A stretch of DNA of 64,000 nucleotides from Laburnicola sp. R22_1 (Eukaryota > Ascomycota > Dothideomycetes > Pleosporales > Didymosphaeriaceae). Shown here piece by piece: positions 42,825-53,148 of this stretch. Location: positions 3,596,001-3,660,000 of the forward strand of contig JACONQ010000006.1 in assembly GCA_014281115.1 (NCBI GenBank), written 5' to 3'. The notes beneath the pieces were generated by a model, which was not told the DNA's origin, searched no databases, and saw only the letters and a program-made list of their open reading frames with translations. Every line of letters starts with the position of its first letter. The stretch's first letter is position 1. The position numbers were made by a program, and so were the translations under genes.

Positions 42825-44429
42825 ATGCATCTTCGTACATACCTAACATACGTCCTAACAGTCTCCCATCAAGCATCCTCACTGAAACCCCGGAGCTCAT
42901 CTCACATCGCAGGCAAGACCACCACTTTCCTCCCCGCTCTCCCACACAGCACAGCTAACAACCCCAGTGACGCCTCACGTCCTCCCCCTCCTCGCCGCCT
43001 CCCACCCCCACCCCATAACCCCCTCCTCAGCGCACCTCCACAAACGCCGCTCCCCCTCCAACTCCTCCTCCACCGAGAACCCACCCCCCCTCCAGCAAGA
43101 CGTCCTCACCCTAGGTGGCCGCGTCTACATGACCAACATCACGCTCTCGTCGCCCCCTCGCGTCTACACGCTCATCCTCGACACAGGCAGCTCAGACACG
43201 TGGCTCGCCTCGTCGACGTTCCGCTGCGTGTCGCGCGCCTCCCGCCCTTTGTTGCGGCGCTCGTGCGGCTTCGGGACGCTCTTCGATGCGAGGGAGAGTG
43301 CGTCGTATGTGAGGATTCCGGAGCTTGTGTTTGGGGTGAGGTATTCGGATGGGGAGTTTCTTAGTGGGGAGATGGGGGTGGAGGAGTTGGGGTTCGGTGG
43401 TGGAGGAGCTGAGGGGTGGGATGAGGATGAGGGTGAAGATGATGGTGGAAGAGGGGGGACATTGCGCGTGCGGCAGACAATCGGGGTTGCGGAGCGGGGG
43501 TGGTGGATGGGCGATGGGCGGAGTAGCGGGCTGATGGGGATGGCGTACCCGACGCTTGCGAGCCACTTTGGCGAACTGGGGTATACGTCTGTGGTGTTTA
43601 GTTTGTGAGTTTTGCTGCGTCTCCTCGGCCTACGCGTTTTGCGCGTCCATTCCTTTCTTTCCTTCCTTCCTTCCTCCCTCAGCCTTTCCTCCACCTCCAT
43701 CCCCCCCACTCACTCACTCGCTCACCCCGTGCTCCCCTACTGACTCTCGCGCACACCCACAGATTCGCCAAACACGCCATCCCCCCCATCTTCAGCCTCG
43801 CCCTCGCCCGCCCCACCCCCCACTCCCCCACAGCAGGCGGCCTCCTCGCCCTCGGCGGCATCCCCGACGTCCCCATCACCACGCCCTTCGTCTCCGTCCC
43901 CATCCACCCCATCCTCAAAGACACATATGCCTTCTACAGCATCCCCATCGACGGCTTCGCCATCCTTCCCCCAGCCGCCCCATCCGCCGAGCACAACCCC
44001 AACCCCAACCCCGCCGTGAACCCGGCCCTGGACGACCAGCACCAAACCCAGACCCTCACCATGATAATCGACTCGGGCTCCACACACATCTACCTCCCGG
44101 ACGCCACGGCCGACCGCATCGCCGCGCTCGCCGTCCCGCCCGCGCGGTACCGCGCCCTCTCCAACACGTACCAGACTGTGTGCGGGGCGCGCATGCCGCG
44201 CGTAGGCGTCGTCATTGGCGGGTCGTCGTTTTTCGTCGCCGACGAGGACATGCTAAGTCCCGGGGGGAGGAGCGGGGCTGGAGGGGATGGGGAAGGCGGG
44301 GCGGCCATGTGCACGCTTGCGGTGCAGAGGATGGGCGGGGGGGATGCCGTGCTGGGGGATGCGTTTTTGAAGAGTGTGTTGGTTGTTTTTGATGTCGGGG
44401 GTGGGGAGATGCGGTTTGCGGGGCGGTGA
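42825..44429 (+). CDS. Secreted pepsin-like aspartic protease (A1 family)
   Basis: Exons 42825-42912, 42968-43604 and 43763-44429 total 463 residues. The first intron begins GC (AGGCAAGA), the classic GC-AG type, with CTAAC and CCCCAG at its end; it is needed to join an N-terminal hydrophobic start (MHLRTYLTYVLTVSHQ) to the protease frame. The second intron is GTGAGT...CACAG. Both catalytic motifs are present: LILDTGSSDTWL (D101) and MIIDSGSTHIYL (D345). The flap tyrosine lies in VRYSDGEFLSGEMG. The C-terminal lobe ends VLVVFDVGGGEMRFAGR, near the normal A1 end, so no GPI tail is visible. It cleaves proteins in an acidic extracellular or vacuolar setting. Signal-peptide strength is modest. 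Confidence 0.88.
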
Positions 44430-44901
44430 GGGCGCGTGGGGGGTAGGGAGGTAGGTAGGTAGGTAGGAGCTTAATTCGTGGTGGTGGGAGAGGAGGAGTG
44501 GGGGGACGAGGTAGAAAGCACGAGGTCGTCGCGGTCAAGATTGTTAAGATTGTGTCCAGAAATTAGGTTAGTTTGCTTGGGTATTGTTATCGTTATTATA
44601 TTATTTGCTTATGCGTTTTCAGCACACCCACAGCTTTCCCTTACAGCGTTGTACCGTATACCAAAAGGTCTGCGATGTTTCTCTTCCAGATATTATTTGC
44701 TTGCTGTCTTGTGTCTTTTTGTTTGTGGGTGAGGGGCATGAATGAGGCGCAGAATCGCCTCTGGAATCCCTCCGCTACATGCTACCTCCCCTCCGAGACA
44801 ACCATCTGAGCTTCGCTAGACTTCCTCGTACAGGGCGTTCGCAGCGTCGCCTATAGGTGGCGCATCCTTGGGCGCGACAATGCACTAGTGCCCTAGGTCC
44901 C
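44430..44901. other. Intergenic spacer
   Basis: A GTAGGTAG microsatellite starts at 44444. No supported gene. Confidence 0.5.
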
Positions 44902-45378
44902 ATGGCAAATTCGAAAGTCCAACTCGAGGTCCGGTACAAGACGGCTCGCACAGCGTCACACGCGTACGATGATGTTGAAGACAACGGTCGAGGCAGGCGT
45001 GTCTTCGACGAGATTGATTCCGACAGCGACATGAACCTAGAAGTTCGGAGTCTGGACGGCATCCTGGGTGCGATCAGAGGCTTCATCAGTGTCGCCTCGT
45101 ACACCAGCTCGACGCCGAGCTGGTACTCTGCCAGCAGGCCCGCTATTACGCGACCAGACCCGGTATGCAGACCCGGCGCTTGCCATGTTCTAGCATATGG
45201 CGGATGCCTGTCTGCTCCACGGAAAGCGCACAAGGCGCCAAGGCCAAGATACCACGCGGCGCTTCCAAGCCACGTGTTCCTCAGCGCGGCGGAAAGTGTC
45301 GCGCATCTCATACTGAAACACGATGAAGAGCCGCCAGATCCGATCGATGAGATGCAGACAACTACGAACCCAGGCTAG
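44902..45378 (+). CDS. Doubtful 158-aa open frame
   Basis: ATG 44902 (MANSKVQLEVRYKTARTASH) to a stop at 45378. A charged stretch (YDDVEDNGRGRRVFDEIDSD) looks protein-like. However, a long frame exists on the other strand and no domain is seen. Listed as a possibility only. Confidence 0.2.
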   Translation: MANSKVQLEVRYKTARTASHAYDDVEDNGRGRRVFDEIDSDSDMNLEVRSLDGILGAIRGFISVASYTSSTPSWYSASRPAITRPDPVCRPGACHVLAYGGCLSAPRKAHKAPRPRYHAALPSHVFLSAAESVAHLILKHDEEPPDPIDEMQTTTNPG

Positions 45379-45402
45379 GGATTGTGTTGCTCAGCGGAAG
45401 CT

Positions 45403-46371
45403 TCATTCGAGTCCAGAATATCCGCGAAAGTCTTCGCAGTTGAGATAGTTGTTCTCGATGAACGCCGTATCCATGCGCAGGCCATGTACATTTGTCCATT
45501 CCTGCTCGCTGGTAAAAGGATGGATGTTGGCGCGCACCGTACCCTTTACACGCTGGATGGTGTTTGGCGCAGTCGTGACGGACGTGTTGAAGAGGCGGAT
45601 CATGTTGTCGCACGTCTTGCCGTCGGCAAAGGTGGGCTGGTTGGTGAAGTTTTTGAAAAATTCCAGGGGGAAGGGCTCGTCTTCATTAGAATAAAACTGC
45701 GTGGTGAGAGACTCTGAACCGTCGAGGCTGTTGGCGCTAAAAGACGTGGTTCCGGGGTGCGTTGCCTTGGGCACTGATCGGTAGGCATCACATCCTGGCT
45801 CGAAGGAAGCGGGAAAGGTGTTGGTGCCATAGTCGGCGGCTCCCTTGAGGGCAATCTCGTGACCGGCAGTGATGAGCAGGGAGGGCGCCCACTTAAAGGA
45901 GGTATGGTTGTCGTTTAGGAGATCGAGAAAGGGAAACTCAATGCCGGTGCGCTAGATCTGTTAGTCTCTGCTGGGCAATCGCTAGAGTGATCTTACGCTA
46001 AAGTCGTCAATTTTGTAGCCAAACGCTTGAACTTCGTGGTCATGTAGCGCCTGGACGACGGCCGGATACATTCCTAGAGGGAACGTGGGAAGCAAAGCTC
46101 GGTAGGCGTGTTCCAGGATAGCATATTGTGGGGGGATGAGCTGTCGAGCCAGAGTCAATGGTATTGGGATTACCGCAACTGTTCCATTCAAAGTACCCGT
46201 CGCATTGTTTGGGTATATCGAGGCTATTGGGTTCGGTTGATCCACGGTCGTACAAACGCTCCGAGACATTTGTTCAGGCGCTTCAAAGTATGTCGAGGAT
46301 GCATATCGCAGGGCCAACAAGGACACAAAAGATACAACAAAGTACTGTAGATTGGACATCTTCGAGTGCAT
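45403..46371 (-). CDS. Conserved fungal secreted protein, function unknown
   Basis: Two exons (from ATG 46371 or 46359 to 45997; 45951-45403). The 45-nt intron GTAAGA...GACTAAC...ATCTAG restores GYKIDDFS-RTGIEFPFLDLL. Starting at 46359 gives 303 residues. MSNLQYFVVSFVSLLALRYAS is a signal peptide. After it come a Pro-rich entry (VIPIPLTLARQLIPPQY) and blocks such as FKWAPSLLITAGHEIALKGA and TFADGKTCDNMIRLFNT. There are several NxS/T glycosylation sites and Cys pairs. I have an impression of similar proteins across Pezizomycotina, distantly recalling acetoacetate-decarboxylase-like folds, but this is not firm. No enzyme activity is assigned. Confidence 0.7.
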
Positions 46372-47208
46372 CTTACGACGCTGGATGCTGAGGAGAGCGA
46401 GTACGGGATGCGAAATGAGCGCAACGTCGAGATAGGTACTCCACATGTTGAAATCGGTGGCTTCTCAAAAGGCACAGAGTAATAAAAGAGGTGACCAGGC
46501 AGGCCCAAAGCCTAGATATAAGAGATCAACTGGTACTCGAGACCTATCGGAAACGTTCCCAGCCGGCGCACAGACCCTCACCACCGTCAAACACCAACCA
46601 GAGGTAACAAGGAGCCACACATTCCGTGGGCGGAAGTCGCTGGCCCGGCACTTATGCACGTATGTCCGAGGGTATGTGCGCTTAAATGGCAAGGTAGTGC
46701 TCCGAGCGAGAGGCGTGATCTGTGACTGAAGAAGGCGTGGTTACGGGTACGCCCCGCTTGCGATGAGCCGAGACGCGGATAGATGCAAGATTCAGCATTC
46801 TCGAGTCGGACTGCCCGCCGAGAGGCGCATCGACGACGCGAGCGTCTATTGTTACCGTCTGGCCGTGTAGAGGCACAAGGTGTGTCAAGGAACCGTTTCA
46901 TGCCATGCGCTTCGAGATGGCGATTGGTAGTGGCCTGGGCACGCCAAGGTCCGTTTCCTGACGACGGCACTGACGACGGAACAAGTCGCGCTTTGTTGGA
47001 AAACCTCCATGTCAACATTTACCGAGGCATGCGCGAGAGCAATAGATTATTTAGACGCGTGATGTTTATTGTATCTAAGCTGCAGCTCGCATGCAACTAG
47101 GGAGGAATTGGCATCCAGCGCCGCCCGGGAAGCTTCACATCCGAACCTGTCGACGCCAACCTTCGGTAGGTCCAGCACCCGATCACAAAGGAACTATTGG
47201 CTCTCAAT
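46372..47208. other. Intergenic, no supported gene
   Basis: Several 70-140 codon frames overlap on both strands without domains. I take them as chance. Confidence 0.5.
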
Positions 47209-48483
47209 TCACGCGCTGGTTTGCCTCGCGCGCAGGTACTCTTCGACCTGGTCCTCGTCCACCTCGTCAACTTTTTCCTCCAGCGTCTTTTGCTTTCCCA
47301 CGGCAGTCCTCTCGGGTGATCCAGCCTTGCTCGAAGCAATGGTAGAGGTACTCGCTGCTCTGCCAAATCCCAAGGCAGTGAATCCCGAGTAGATGGAACT
47401 CGCGAGTGTGGCAGCTGCAGTAGGTCGATCGTATCTCGTCTCGCGCTCCTCTCCGGAATCGGACCTTGTAGCCGACGATGATCGCGACCGTGACGAGGGG
47501 GTCGAGGTATCGTTAGAAGACCAAGTCTGTTGATTGTGCACGTCTTCAGAGTCCATGTCAGCCGCGTCTCTGGCTGTCCTCTGTGAATCCTGGGCCTTCT
47601 CCTGCAATGTGTCCTCGAGCTTTTGTCCAAACAGGAGCGTAAAGATCACCACGAACAGCACCTCGTCTGTGCTCCGATCCTTCATTACAAATCTCAGCTG
47701 GTGCGTCTTGTCGTCGATGTATCGGACGACTGATATTGAGAATCCAGGGATCCGCAACGCAAAGTTGGCAAAGTCGAGATAGGGGTTGAAAAAGTCGCCT
47801 TGGTACAGGCGTCCAGCTTCAAACGTGAAATTCTCTAGCTTCTTCTCGTCCAAAAAGTTCTTTCGCCGTTTGGACGTCTTGGCAGGGATGTGGTGGTCAG
47901 CGCGAACCCGCTGGCCGCTGCCATCGGCGCCCTCTTCAATGACACCCTTGGCATTGGCTTCGTGTGTGGCAAGCTGCTCTTGTGCAGGCACCTCTGCCGT
48001 TCGCTCGCCGATCCTAAATGCAAAAAAAGAAGATAGCGCGGGGCCGTATAGATATGGCTTGTCTGAATATGGGTCCGAATAGACTCCCGGGTCCAGAATG
48101 GTTGTGACAATCTTCATTGCGTACCGGAATCCGGGCGGCAACCTGTCTCTAATGGCGTGGTCAAAGTCAAAGCCTGCGATCAGGTTGCTCCCCTTGACGT
48201 CTTTTTTGGGCACAAACGAGAAGCCTATCGAGTAGCGATCCCATGTGTGTTGGGGATGTGAAAAGTAATCCGACGTCGTAGGCGCACTGTGAGGCAGCCC
48301 ATTGTAGTCTTTTATCCGCACGTTGAGCCAGCAGCTCATAATGTCGTTTTCAATTACATGTGCCTCTCCATTGTTGACTGCGACTTCTGTATGCGTCGAG
48401 GGATCATACGAGGGTCCTGCTGTGACCTGGAGCCGATACTTGTCGCGAGCGGATGGGTCAACAGGGCCTTCCGAGGGTCCCAT
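47209..48483 (-). CDS. DUF1769 (UPF0590) family protein
   Basis: A single exon from ATG 48483 gives 424 residues; the frame extends further upstream but without ATG. Signature blocks: YRLQVTAGPSYDPSTHTEV, YSIGFSFVPKKDVKGSNLIA with GFDFDHAIRDRLPPGFRYAM following, and YSDKPYLYGPALSSFFAFRI, then a basic segment and FEAGRLYQGDFFNPYLDFANF. The C-terminal third is Ser-rich and acidic and ends in a helical charged tail. The family is known in fungi but has no settled function. No signal peptide is seen; one hydrophobic stretch (VLFVVIFTLLFG) is too short to call a membrane anchor with certainty. Confidence 0.85.
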   Translation of the reverse strand: MGPSEGPVDPSARDKYRLQVTAGPSYDPSTHTEVAVNNGEAHVIENDIMSCWLNVRIKDYNGLPHSAPTTSDYFSHPQHTWDRYSIGFSFVPKKDVKGSNLIAGFDFDHAIRDRLPPGFRYAMKIVTTILDPGVYSDPYSDKPYLYGPALSSFFAFRIGERTAEVPAQEQLATHEANAKGVIEEGADGSGQRVRADHHIPAKTSKRRKNFLDEKKLENFTFEAGRLYQGDFFNPYLDFANFALRIPGFSISVVRYIDDKTHQLRFVMKDRSTDEVLFVVIFTLLFGQKLEDTLQEKAQDSQRTARDAADMDSEDVHNQQTWSSNDTSTPSSRSRSSSATRSDSGEERETRYDRPTAAATLASSIYSGFTALGFGRAASTSTIASSKAGSPERTAVGKQKTLEEKVDEVDEDQVEEYLRARQTSA

Positions 48484-48950
48484 GCTGCAGTTTCTGGATT
48501 TCTTGGGGGGTATCGAGAGAAAAAGATTGTAAGAAGGATGAAAAAGAGGAACGGAAACGCTGTGCAACGAGCAGTGCGCAAGGTCAATCCCGTTTTTGGT
48601 CAGTGGTAGTTCTAGAGTAGTTAGGTTGTTGTCAATTGTTGATCGAATGCAGGTTGACAGTTGACAGTCACATCAGCGCGGCCGAGTGTGCTTGAATAGG
48701 AGACGTTTGCTGACGCGCGTTGGGTTTCGTGGTTCGTGGATGCATGACGACAACCCGTATTGCGGCAACCAATCAGCATGCGCCATGCGTGCACCACTGA
48801 TTACATAACCGACCGTGAACGACGTCTCTGCGTGCACGAGCGTTCGCCATGCCCATCCCAATATGTAGGTTCATAGTTGTACATTGTTAGTCCATCAGAT
48901 GCGACCAAAGTTCATGAGTGAACTAATAGTAGATATCCTTAAAAGCGACC
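48484..48950. other. Spacer between DUF1769 start and MAK5 end
   Basis: Holds the promoter of the DUF1769 gene and the 3' end of MAK5. No gene seen. Confidence 0.6.
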
Positions 48951-51347
48951 CTACCCTTCCTCATCAAAGCCCAACCCACCCGCATCACCCAAGAACTCCA
49001 GATTCCCCTCCCCCCTCATCAAAGCCTCAACATCGATGCCTCCACTCGTCAGATACCGCTCACTAACGCCCACATTCACCCTCTGGCTCAACAGCGCCTT
49101 GAGCTCCGCCCGCAATGCCTGCATCTCCCCTTTGGTCATCTCCCTCGCCGCCTTTTCTTCCTTCTTGCGTCCGCTGCCGCGGCCCTTGCGCCCCTTGGCC
49201 TCGGTCTCAAATGTCTCGCTGTCGTAGTCGACGCCCAGCTCCTCGGCCGCAGCGCGCATCCAGTCGTCTTCGCTGTGTCCCTTTTCCTTGGCCGTGGTGG
49301 CGTCGGTGAGGGTTTTGGAGAGGGTGGCGCGCGGCTTGAGACGCGAAACGATGCGTCGGTCAATGTCTAGCGTGCGGATAAAGTAGGCTGGCTTTTTGGA
49401 CTTGGCGGACGTGGTTTGTGAGGTGCGCGAGTGTACCTTGGCGACGAGTCGTCGGACACCGGCGACTTCTTCTGGTGCGCAAATGAGGATGCTGGAGCCG
49501 GATGCATCTGCACGAGCGGTACGTCCGGATCGGTGGACGTACGTGTCTGCTGCTCTGGGAAGATGATAGTGCACAATGAGCTCCACGCCTGGAATGTCCA
49601 GGCCTCGAGCTGCAACGTCAGTTGCGACGAGAATGGAACCGGGTCGCTGAGTAAAGCGTTCAACGGAGCGGAGACGCGCCTTTTGAGCCATGCCCGAGTG
49701 TAACGGGAGAGCGGGGAGATTTAGGTTTTGCAAAAATGGGGTTACACGTCGGACGGCAGAGACGGAGTTTGTAAAGACGAGGGTGCGTTTCTTGGGGTAG
49801 TACATCAACAAGGCGTACAGGTAGAGATCCTTTTCCGTGCCGGCGCATTCGATGAGACCCTCCCTAAGACCAGTCGCCATTTGCGACGTCGGGTTCGCGT
49901 CGATGAATTTTGGCTTCTCTTCCCGAAAGTTGAGCTTCTTGAGTAGATATTCCATCGACTCTTGCTGGTTCAAGAGGTCGCCACCACCTTTGCTGGCCTT
50001 GCCTGCAAGCTTTTGCTGCAAGCCCTTGTGAAATGTGGCGGAAAAAACTAGGGTCTGGCGCTGTACTGTGGCAGCGGGAGCTGTTTCGGTGCCCTCTTCT
50101 GTCGCGTCGTCGCGGTCGAGAATGTTGAGTATCTCGCCGAGCTCCTTGTAGTGGCCCTGGCTTAGTAGACGATCTGCCTCGTCCACGACCAGGAAGCGAA
50201 TTTGCTTGAATGATTCCACCAGACCTTGGCCGCTGCTAATGACTTCCCATAACCGTCCTGGTGTTCCTACGACCACGTCTGCCTTCTCCAGCTGGCGCCG
50301 TTGCTTTTGCACAGACAGGCCGCCGGTAATAGTGGCAATGGATGGCTCTGTGAAGTCTCCGCCCGAGCAAAGAGCAGTCAAGTGTGCTGAGAGCTGGTGG
50401 GCAAGCTCACGCGTAGGCGAAATAATCAAAGCCAGAGGCGTTTTGCTGTCTGATTTAGCTGAAGATTTGAGAAATGATTCTAATATCGGGATGCCAAAGG
50501 CCAGAGTCTTTCCGGAGCCAGTAGAAGCTTTTCCGACAACATCGCGTCCGGACATAATGTCTGGAATCGCCAGAGTTTGAATCGGCGTTGGACGAGAAAA
50601 CCGCAACCTGGACAGGGAACTCAGGGTTTCGGCAGAGAGGCCCAAGTCTTCCCATTCTGAAACATCAACTTCCTCCTCGTCGTCTTCTGCTGTCCTGTTG
50701 GCCAGGATGTCAAAGGCGCCTTGTCCAATCGGCTCTTCATCGCTGTCCTGTTTCTGTGTCTGTTTCTGTGTCTGGGCCTCTTTGGTATCTTTTGCCTTGA
50801 CTTTTGCTCCCTTTTCCTTTTTTGTTTTGAGCTTCGGTTCGGGGAAGTCGTCGGCCTCTCCAATGTCCTCAACGTCGGCCGTTGTAGTATGCGAGGCATG
50901 GCCATTTTGCTGCACGACCACGTCCTCAGTCTCGTCCCCATCGCTGAATCCGGCCCACTCTTCTTCCTCGTCTTCCGCTTCCTCTTCATCTCGCATGTCG
51001 TCGTCTGCGCCTTGGGCCACAGCTTCCAACTCCCTCTGCTCTTCCTCTTCCCTCTTCCTTCCCTCGGCCCTCTCCCTCACAACCTGCTCCTCCGACTTGG
51101 TCGTCGCAAAAGAGATCTGCCCAGACGCTTTGTCCTTTATCACGTCCACATCATCAATCTCCTCAAGCCCGTAGAATCCCTCAAAGTCTTCCAGCCGATC
51201 CGGCATGGAGACAGCGGTCCATTGTAGGTCGTCGAGGCGGACTTTGCGGTGTTTTGCAGAGGCGACACCGGGGCGCGCATGCTTTTCGACTTTTTGGCGC
51301 TTGAGCGCTTTTTGCGCGAGTTTCTGAGAGGGACGGTGGCGCTTCAT
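48951..51347 (-). CDS. MAK5: DEAD-box RNA helicase Mak5 (DDX24)
   Basis: A single exon from ATG 51347, 798 residues. The basic N-terminus (MKRHRPSQKLAQKALKRQK) and DLQWTAVSMPDRLEDFEGFYGLEEID are Mak5 hallmarks. An acidic linker precedes the helicase core: Q motif RPTPIQTLAIP, motif I ASTGSGKT (274-281), Ia PTREL (311-315), Ib TPGR (362-365), motif II DEAD (389-392), motif III SAT, then ATDVAARGLDIPGV and HRSGRTARA (motif VI). Mak5 is a nucleolar ATP-dependent helicase for 60S ribosomal subunit assembly. The frame extends upstream of 51347 without an ATG, so 51347 is chosen. It is head-to-head with TRM7. Confidence 0.95.
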   Translation of the reverse strand: MKRHRPSQKLAQKALKRQKVEKHARPGVASAKHRKVRLDDLQWTAVSMPDRLEDFEGFYGLEEIDDVDVIKDKASGQISFATTKSEEQVVRERAEGRKREEEEQRELEAVAQGADDDMRDEEEAEDEEEEWAGFSDGDETEDVVVQQNGHASHTTTADVEDIGEADDFPEPKLKTKKEKGAKVKAKDTKEAQTQKQTQKQDSDEEPIGQGAFDILANRTAEDDEEEVDVSEWEDLGLSAETLSSLSRLRFSRPTPIQTLAIPDIMSGRDVVGKASTGSGKTLAFGIPILESFLKSSAKSDSKTPLALIISPTRELAHQLSAHLTALCSGGDFTEPSIATITGGLSVQKQRRQLEKADVVVGTPGRLWEVISSGQGLVESFKQIRFLVVDEADRLLSQGHYKELGEILNILDRDDATEEGTETAPAATVQRQTLVFSATFHKGLQQKLAGKASKGGGDLLNQQESMEYLLKKLNFREEKPKFIDANPTSQMATGLREGLIECAGTEKDLYLYALLMYYPKKRTLVFTNSVSAVRRVTPFLQNLNLPALPLHSGMAQKARLRSVERFTQRPGSILVATDVAARGLDIPGVELIVHYHLPRAADTYVHRSGRTARADASGSSILICAPEEVAGVRRLVAKVHSRTSQTTSAKSKKPAYFIRTLDIDRRIVSRLKPRATLSKTLTDATTAKEKGHSEDDWMRAAAEELGVDYDSETFETEAKGRKGRGSGRKKEEKAAREMTKGEMQALRAELKALLSQRVNVGVSERYLTSGGIDVEALMRGEGNLEFLGDAGGLGFDEEG

Positions 51348-51651
51348 TATTAAATTCGGGCGTACGGGCGGTGCGCGCGAGAGCTGCTGAACTTTTTTGG
51401 AAATTTTGGGAGTTGCAATGTCGGTGGTCGGCAAAGACTGCCCCGCGCTCGCGTAAAATTGCCCTGTGGAAAGCGAGAATTTGGGACGTCCCAACTGGGA
51501 CTTTCACTGTCCAGACATCTTCTTGATGGTGCGTCGAGAAGGTCGGACTGGAAAATTCATTGAAGTACTGGTCTGACCCCAAATTTCCAGGTGGTACGCA
51601 TGCTCATAGGAGTCGAGCCACATTCGGCCTCCTCACCACCACATCAACACC
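51348..51651. promoter_or_regulatory. Divergent MAK5/TRM7 promoter
   Basis: 304 bp between the start codons of two translation-related genes. No clear TATA box or known element seen. Shared control is an inference from the arrangement. Confidence 0.5.
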
Positions 51652-52791
51652 ATGGGCAAATCCTCGAAAGACAAGCGGGACGCCTACTACCGCCTCGCCA
51701 AAGAAGAAGGCTGGCGCGCCCGATCAGCCTACAAACTCCTGCAACTCGACGAAGAATTCAATCTGTTCGATGGCGTCACGCGCGTCGTCGATTTGTGCGC
51801 CGCACCCGGGAGCTGGAGCCAGGTCCTGTCACGTGTACTCATCAAGGGCGAGAAGTTTGGGCGCGCGGGCTGGGAGCAGAAGCAAAAAGAGACGCGGAAA
51901 TATGTGCTTGGCTCGGCGACACAGGACGCGAGCGAGCATAAGCAAAAAGATAATGGGCCAAAACCAAGAGAAGGCGTGAGGATTGTGGCAATCGACTTGC
52001 AGCCCATGAGCCCACTCGAAGGCGTGACGACTCTCCGCGCAGATATAACACACCCGTCCACCATACCCCTCATGCTCAAAGCCCTGGATCCTGATACTTA
52101 TGATCCAGCCAGCTCCACCGCCGCTTCTCTCGTCGATCTTGTCATCTCCGACGGTGCACCCGACGTAACCGGTCTACATGATCTCGATATTTATATCCAG
52201 TCGCAACTCCTCTGGGCAGCTTTGAACCTCGCGCTCTGCGTGCTCAAGCCTGGCGGCAAGTTCGTGGCCAAGATATTCCGCGGCAAAGACGTCGATCTGC
52301 TCTTTGCACAGCTAAAGTTGGTATTTGGACGTGTGAGGGTCGCGAAGCCGAGAAGTAGCCGCGCGAGTAGTATCGAGGCCTTTGTGGTTTGCGAGGGATT
52401 CTGTCCGCCCGAGGGATTCAGCGCGAGCTTGGAGAAGCCGTTGGGGGCGGGGACTCAGCTGGAGGAGCTGACGGGAAGGAAGGCTGCAGAGAAGAAGACG
52501 GAGAGGAGAGTAAGGGGAGATGGGGCAGTTGAGATTGATCTCGGGAGCGAGGAAGATGGCGAGGATGACGTCGAAGAAGGTGGTTCAAGATGGATAGCTC
52601 CGTTTCTGGCATGCGGTGACTTGTCTGCATATGACTCGGATGCAACATACCATTTGCCCAAGGATCGGGTCAGTCTGGATCCGATACAGCCGCCGACAGC
52701 TCCACCATATAAACGCGCGTTGGAGATGAGAAAGTTGGCGGGAGGGGCTTATGGGAAAACCAAGGGGCAGGATCACAAAGACGTGATTTGA
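51652..52791 (+). CDS. TRM7: tRNA 2'-O-ribose methyltransferase Trm7 (FtsJ family)
   Basis: A single exon, 379 residues. The FtsJ fold is complete: start [23 protein letters not shown] site [11 protein letters not shown] (47-57), and catalytic tetrad K28 (RSAYKLL), D167 (ISDGAPD), K207 (VAKIFRG) and E242 (SIEAFVVC). Trm7 methylates riboses 32 and 34 in the anticodon loop of a few tRNAs, with partner proteins Trm732 and Trm734, in the cytoplasm. Compared with yeast Trm7 it has an insertion between the SAM site and the next strand (about 73-108, [10 protein letters not shown]...) and an extended acidic C-terminus, both common in filamentous fungi. Confidence 0.95.
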   Translation: MGKSSKDKRDAYYRLAKEEGWRARSAYKLLQLDEEFNLFDGVTRVVDLCAAPGSWSQVLSRVLIKGEKFGRAGWEQKQKETRKYVLGSATQDASEHKQKDNGPKPREGVRIVAIDLQPMSPLEGVTTLRADITHPSTIPLMLKALDPDTYDPASSTAASLVDLVISDGAPDVTGLHDLDIYIQSQLLWAALNLALCVLKPGGKFVAKIFRGKDVDLLFAQLKLVFGRVRVAKPRSSRASSIEAFVVCEGFCPPEGFSASLEKPLGAGTQLEELTGRKAAEKKTERRVRGDGAVEIDLGSEEDGEDDVEEGGSRWIAPFLACGDLSAYDSDATYHLPKDRVSLDPIQPPTAPPYKRALEMRKLAGGAYGKTKGQDHKDVI

Positions 52792-53148
52792 GGATGCAAT
52801 GGATTAGGGTAGACTAATAGTAGGATTCTAAACCTGCAAGACACGACAAGAGGAATACACCAACTGAGCTGTCTTGAAGCTGGTGTACACCATCAGTTGA
52901 CTAATATGCAAATCGGGTGCTTCAGGTATGCCGGCTCTTGGCAATTCACTGAACTTTCACCACATCTTGCACGCCCTCCAACCTTTTCACACAGAGTCCC
53001 CTCCGAACACCGGAACAACTACTAGATCCACTAGCGCCGAACCCGTCTTTCACACTCCACAGAGCCAATCTTACGCCCCGACACTTGACCTACCCATCCC
53101 ACCTGCGGCACCATTCTGCGACTTTCAACTCCCAAATCGCATCCAACA
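52792..53148. other. Spacer, TRM7 end to next start
   Basis: A plus frame from 52928 overlaps the next gene's first exon in another frame and lacks domains; not called. Confidence 0.5.

Noticed and set aside
43556..44392. Long His/Pro/Arg-rich plus frame over the aspartic protease
   Set aside because: It overlaps the second intron and third exon in a wrong frame; the composition is typical of G+C-rich off-frame translation.
44775..45311. 178-codon minus frame
   Set aside because: No in-frame domain, overlaps a more protein-like plus frame, and lies in high-G+C DNA where long chance frames are common.
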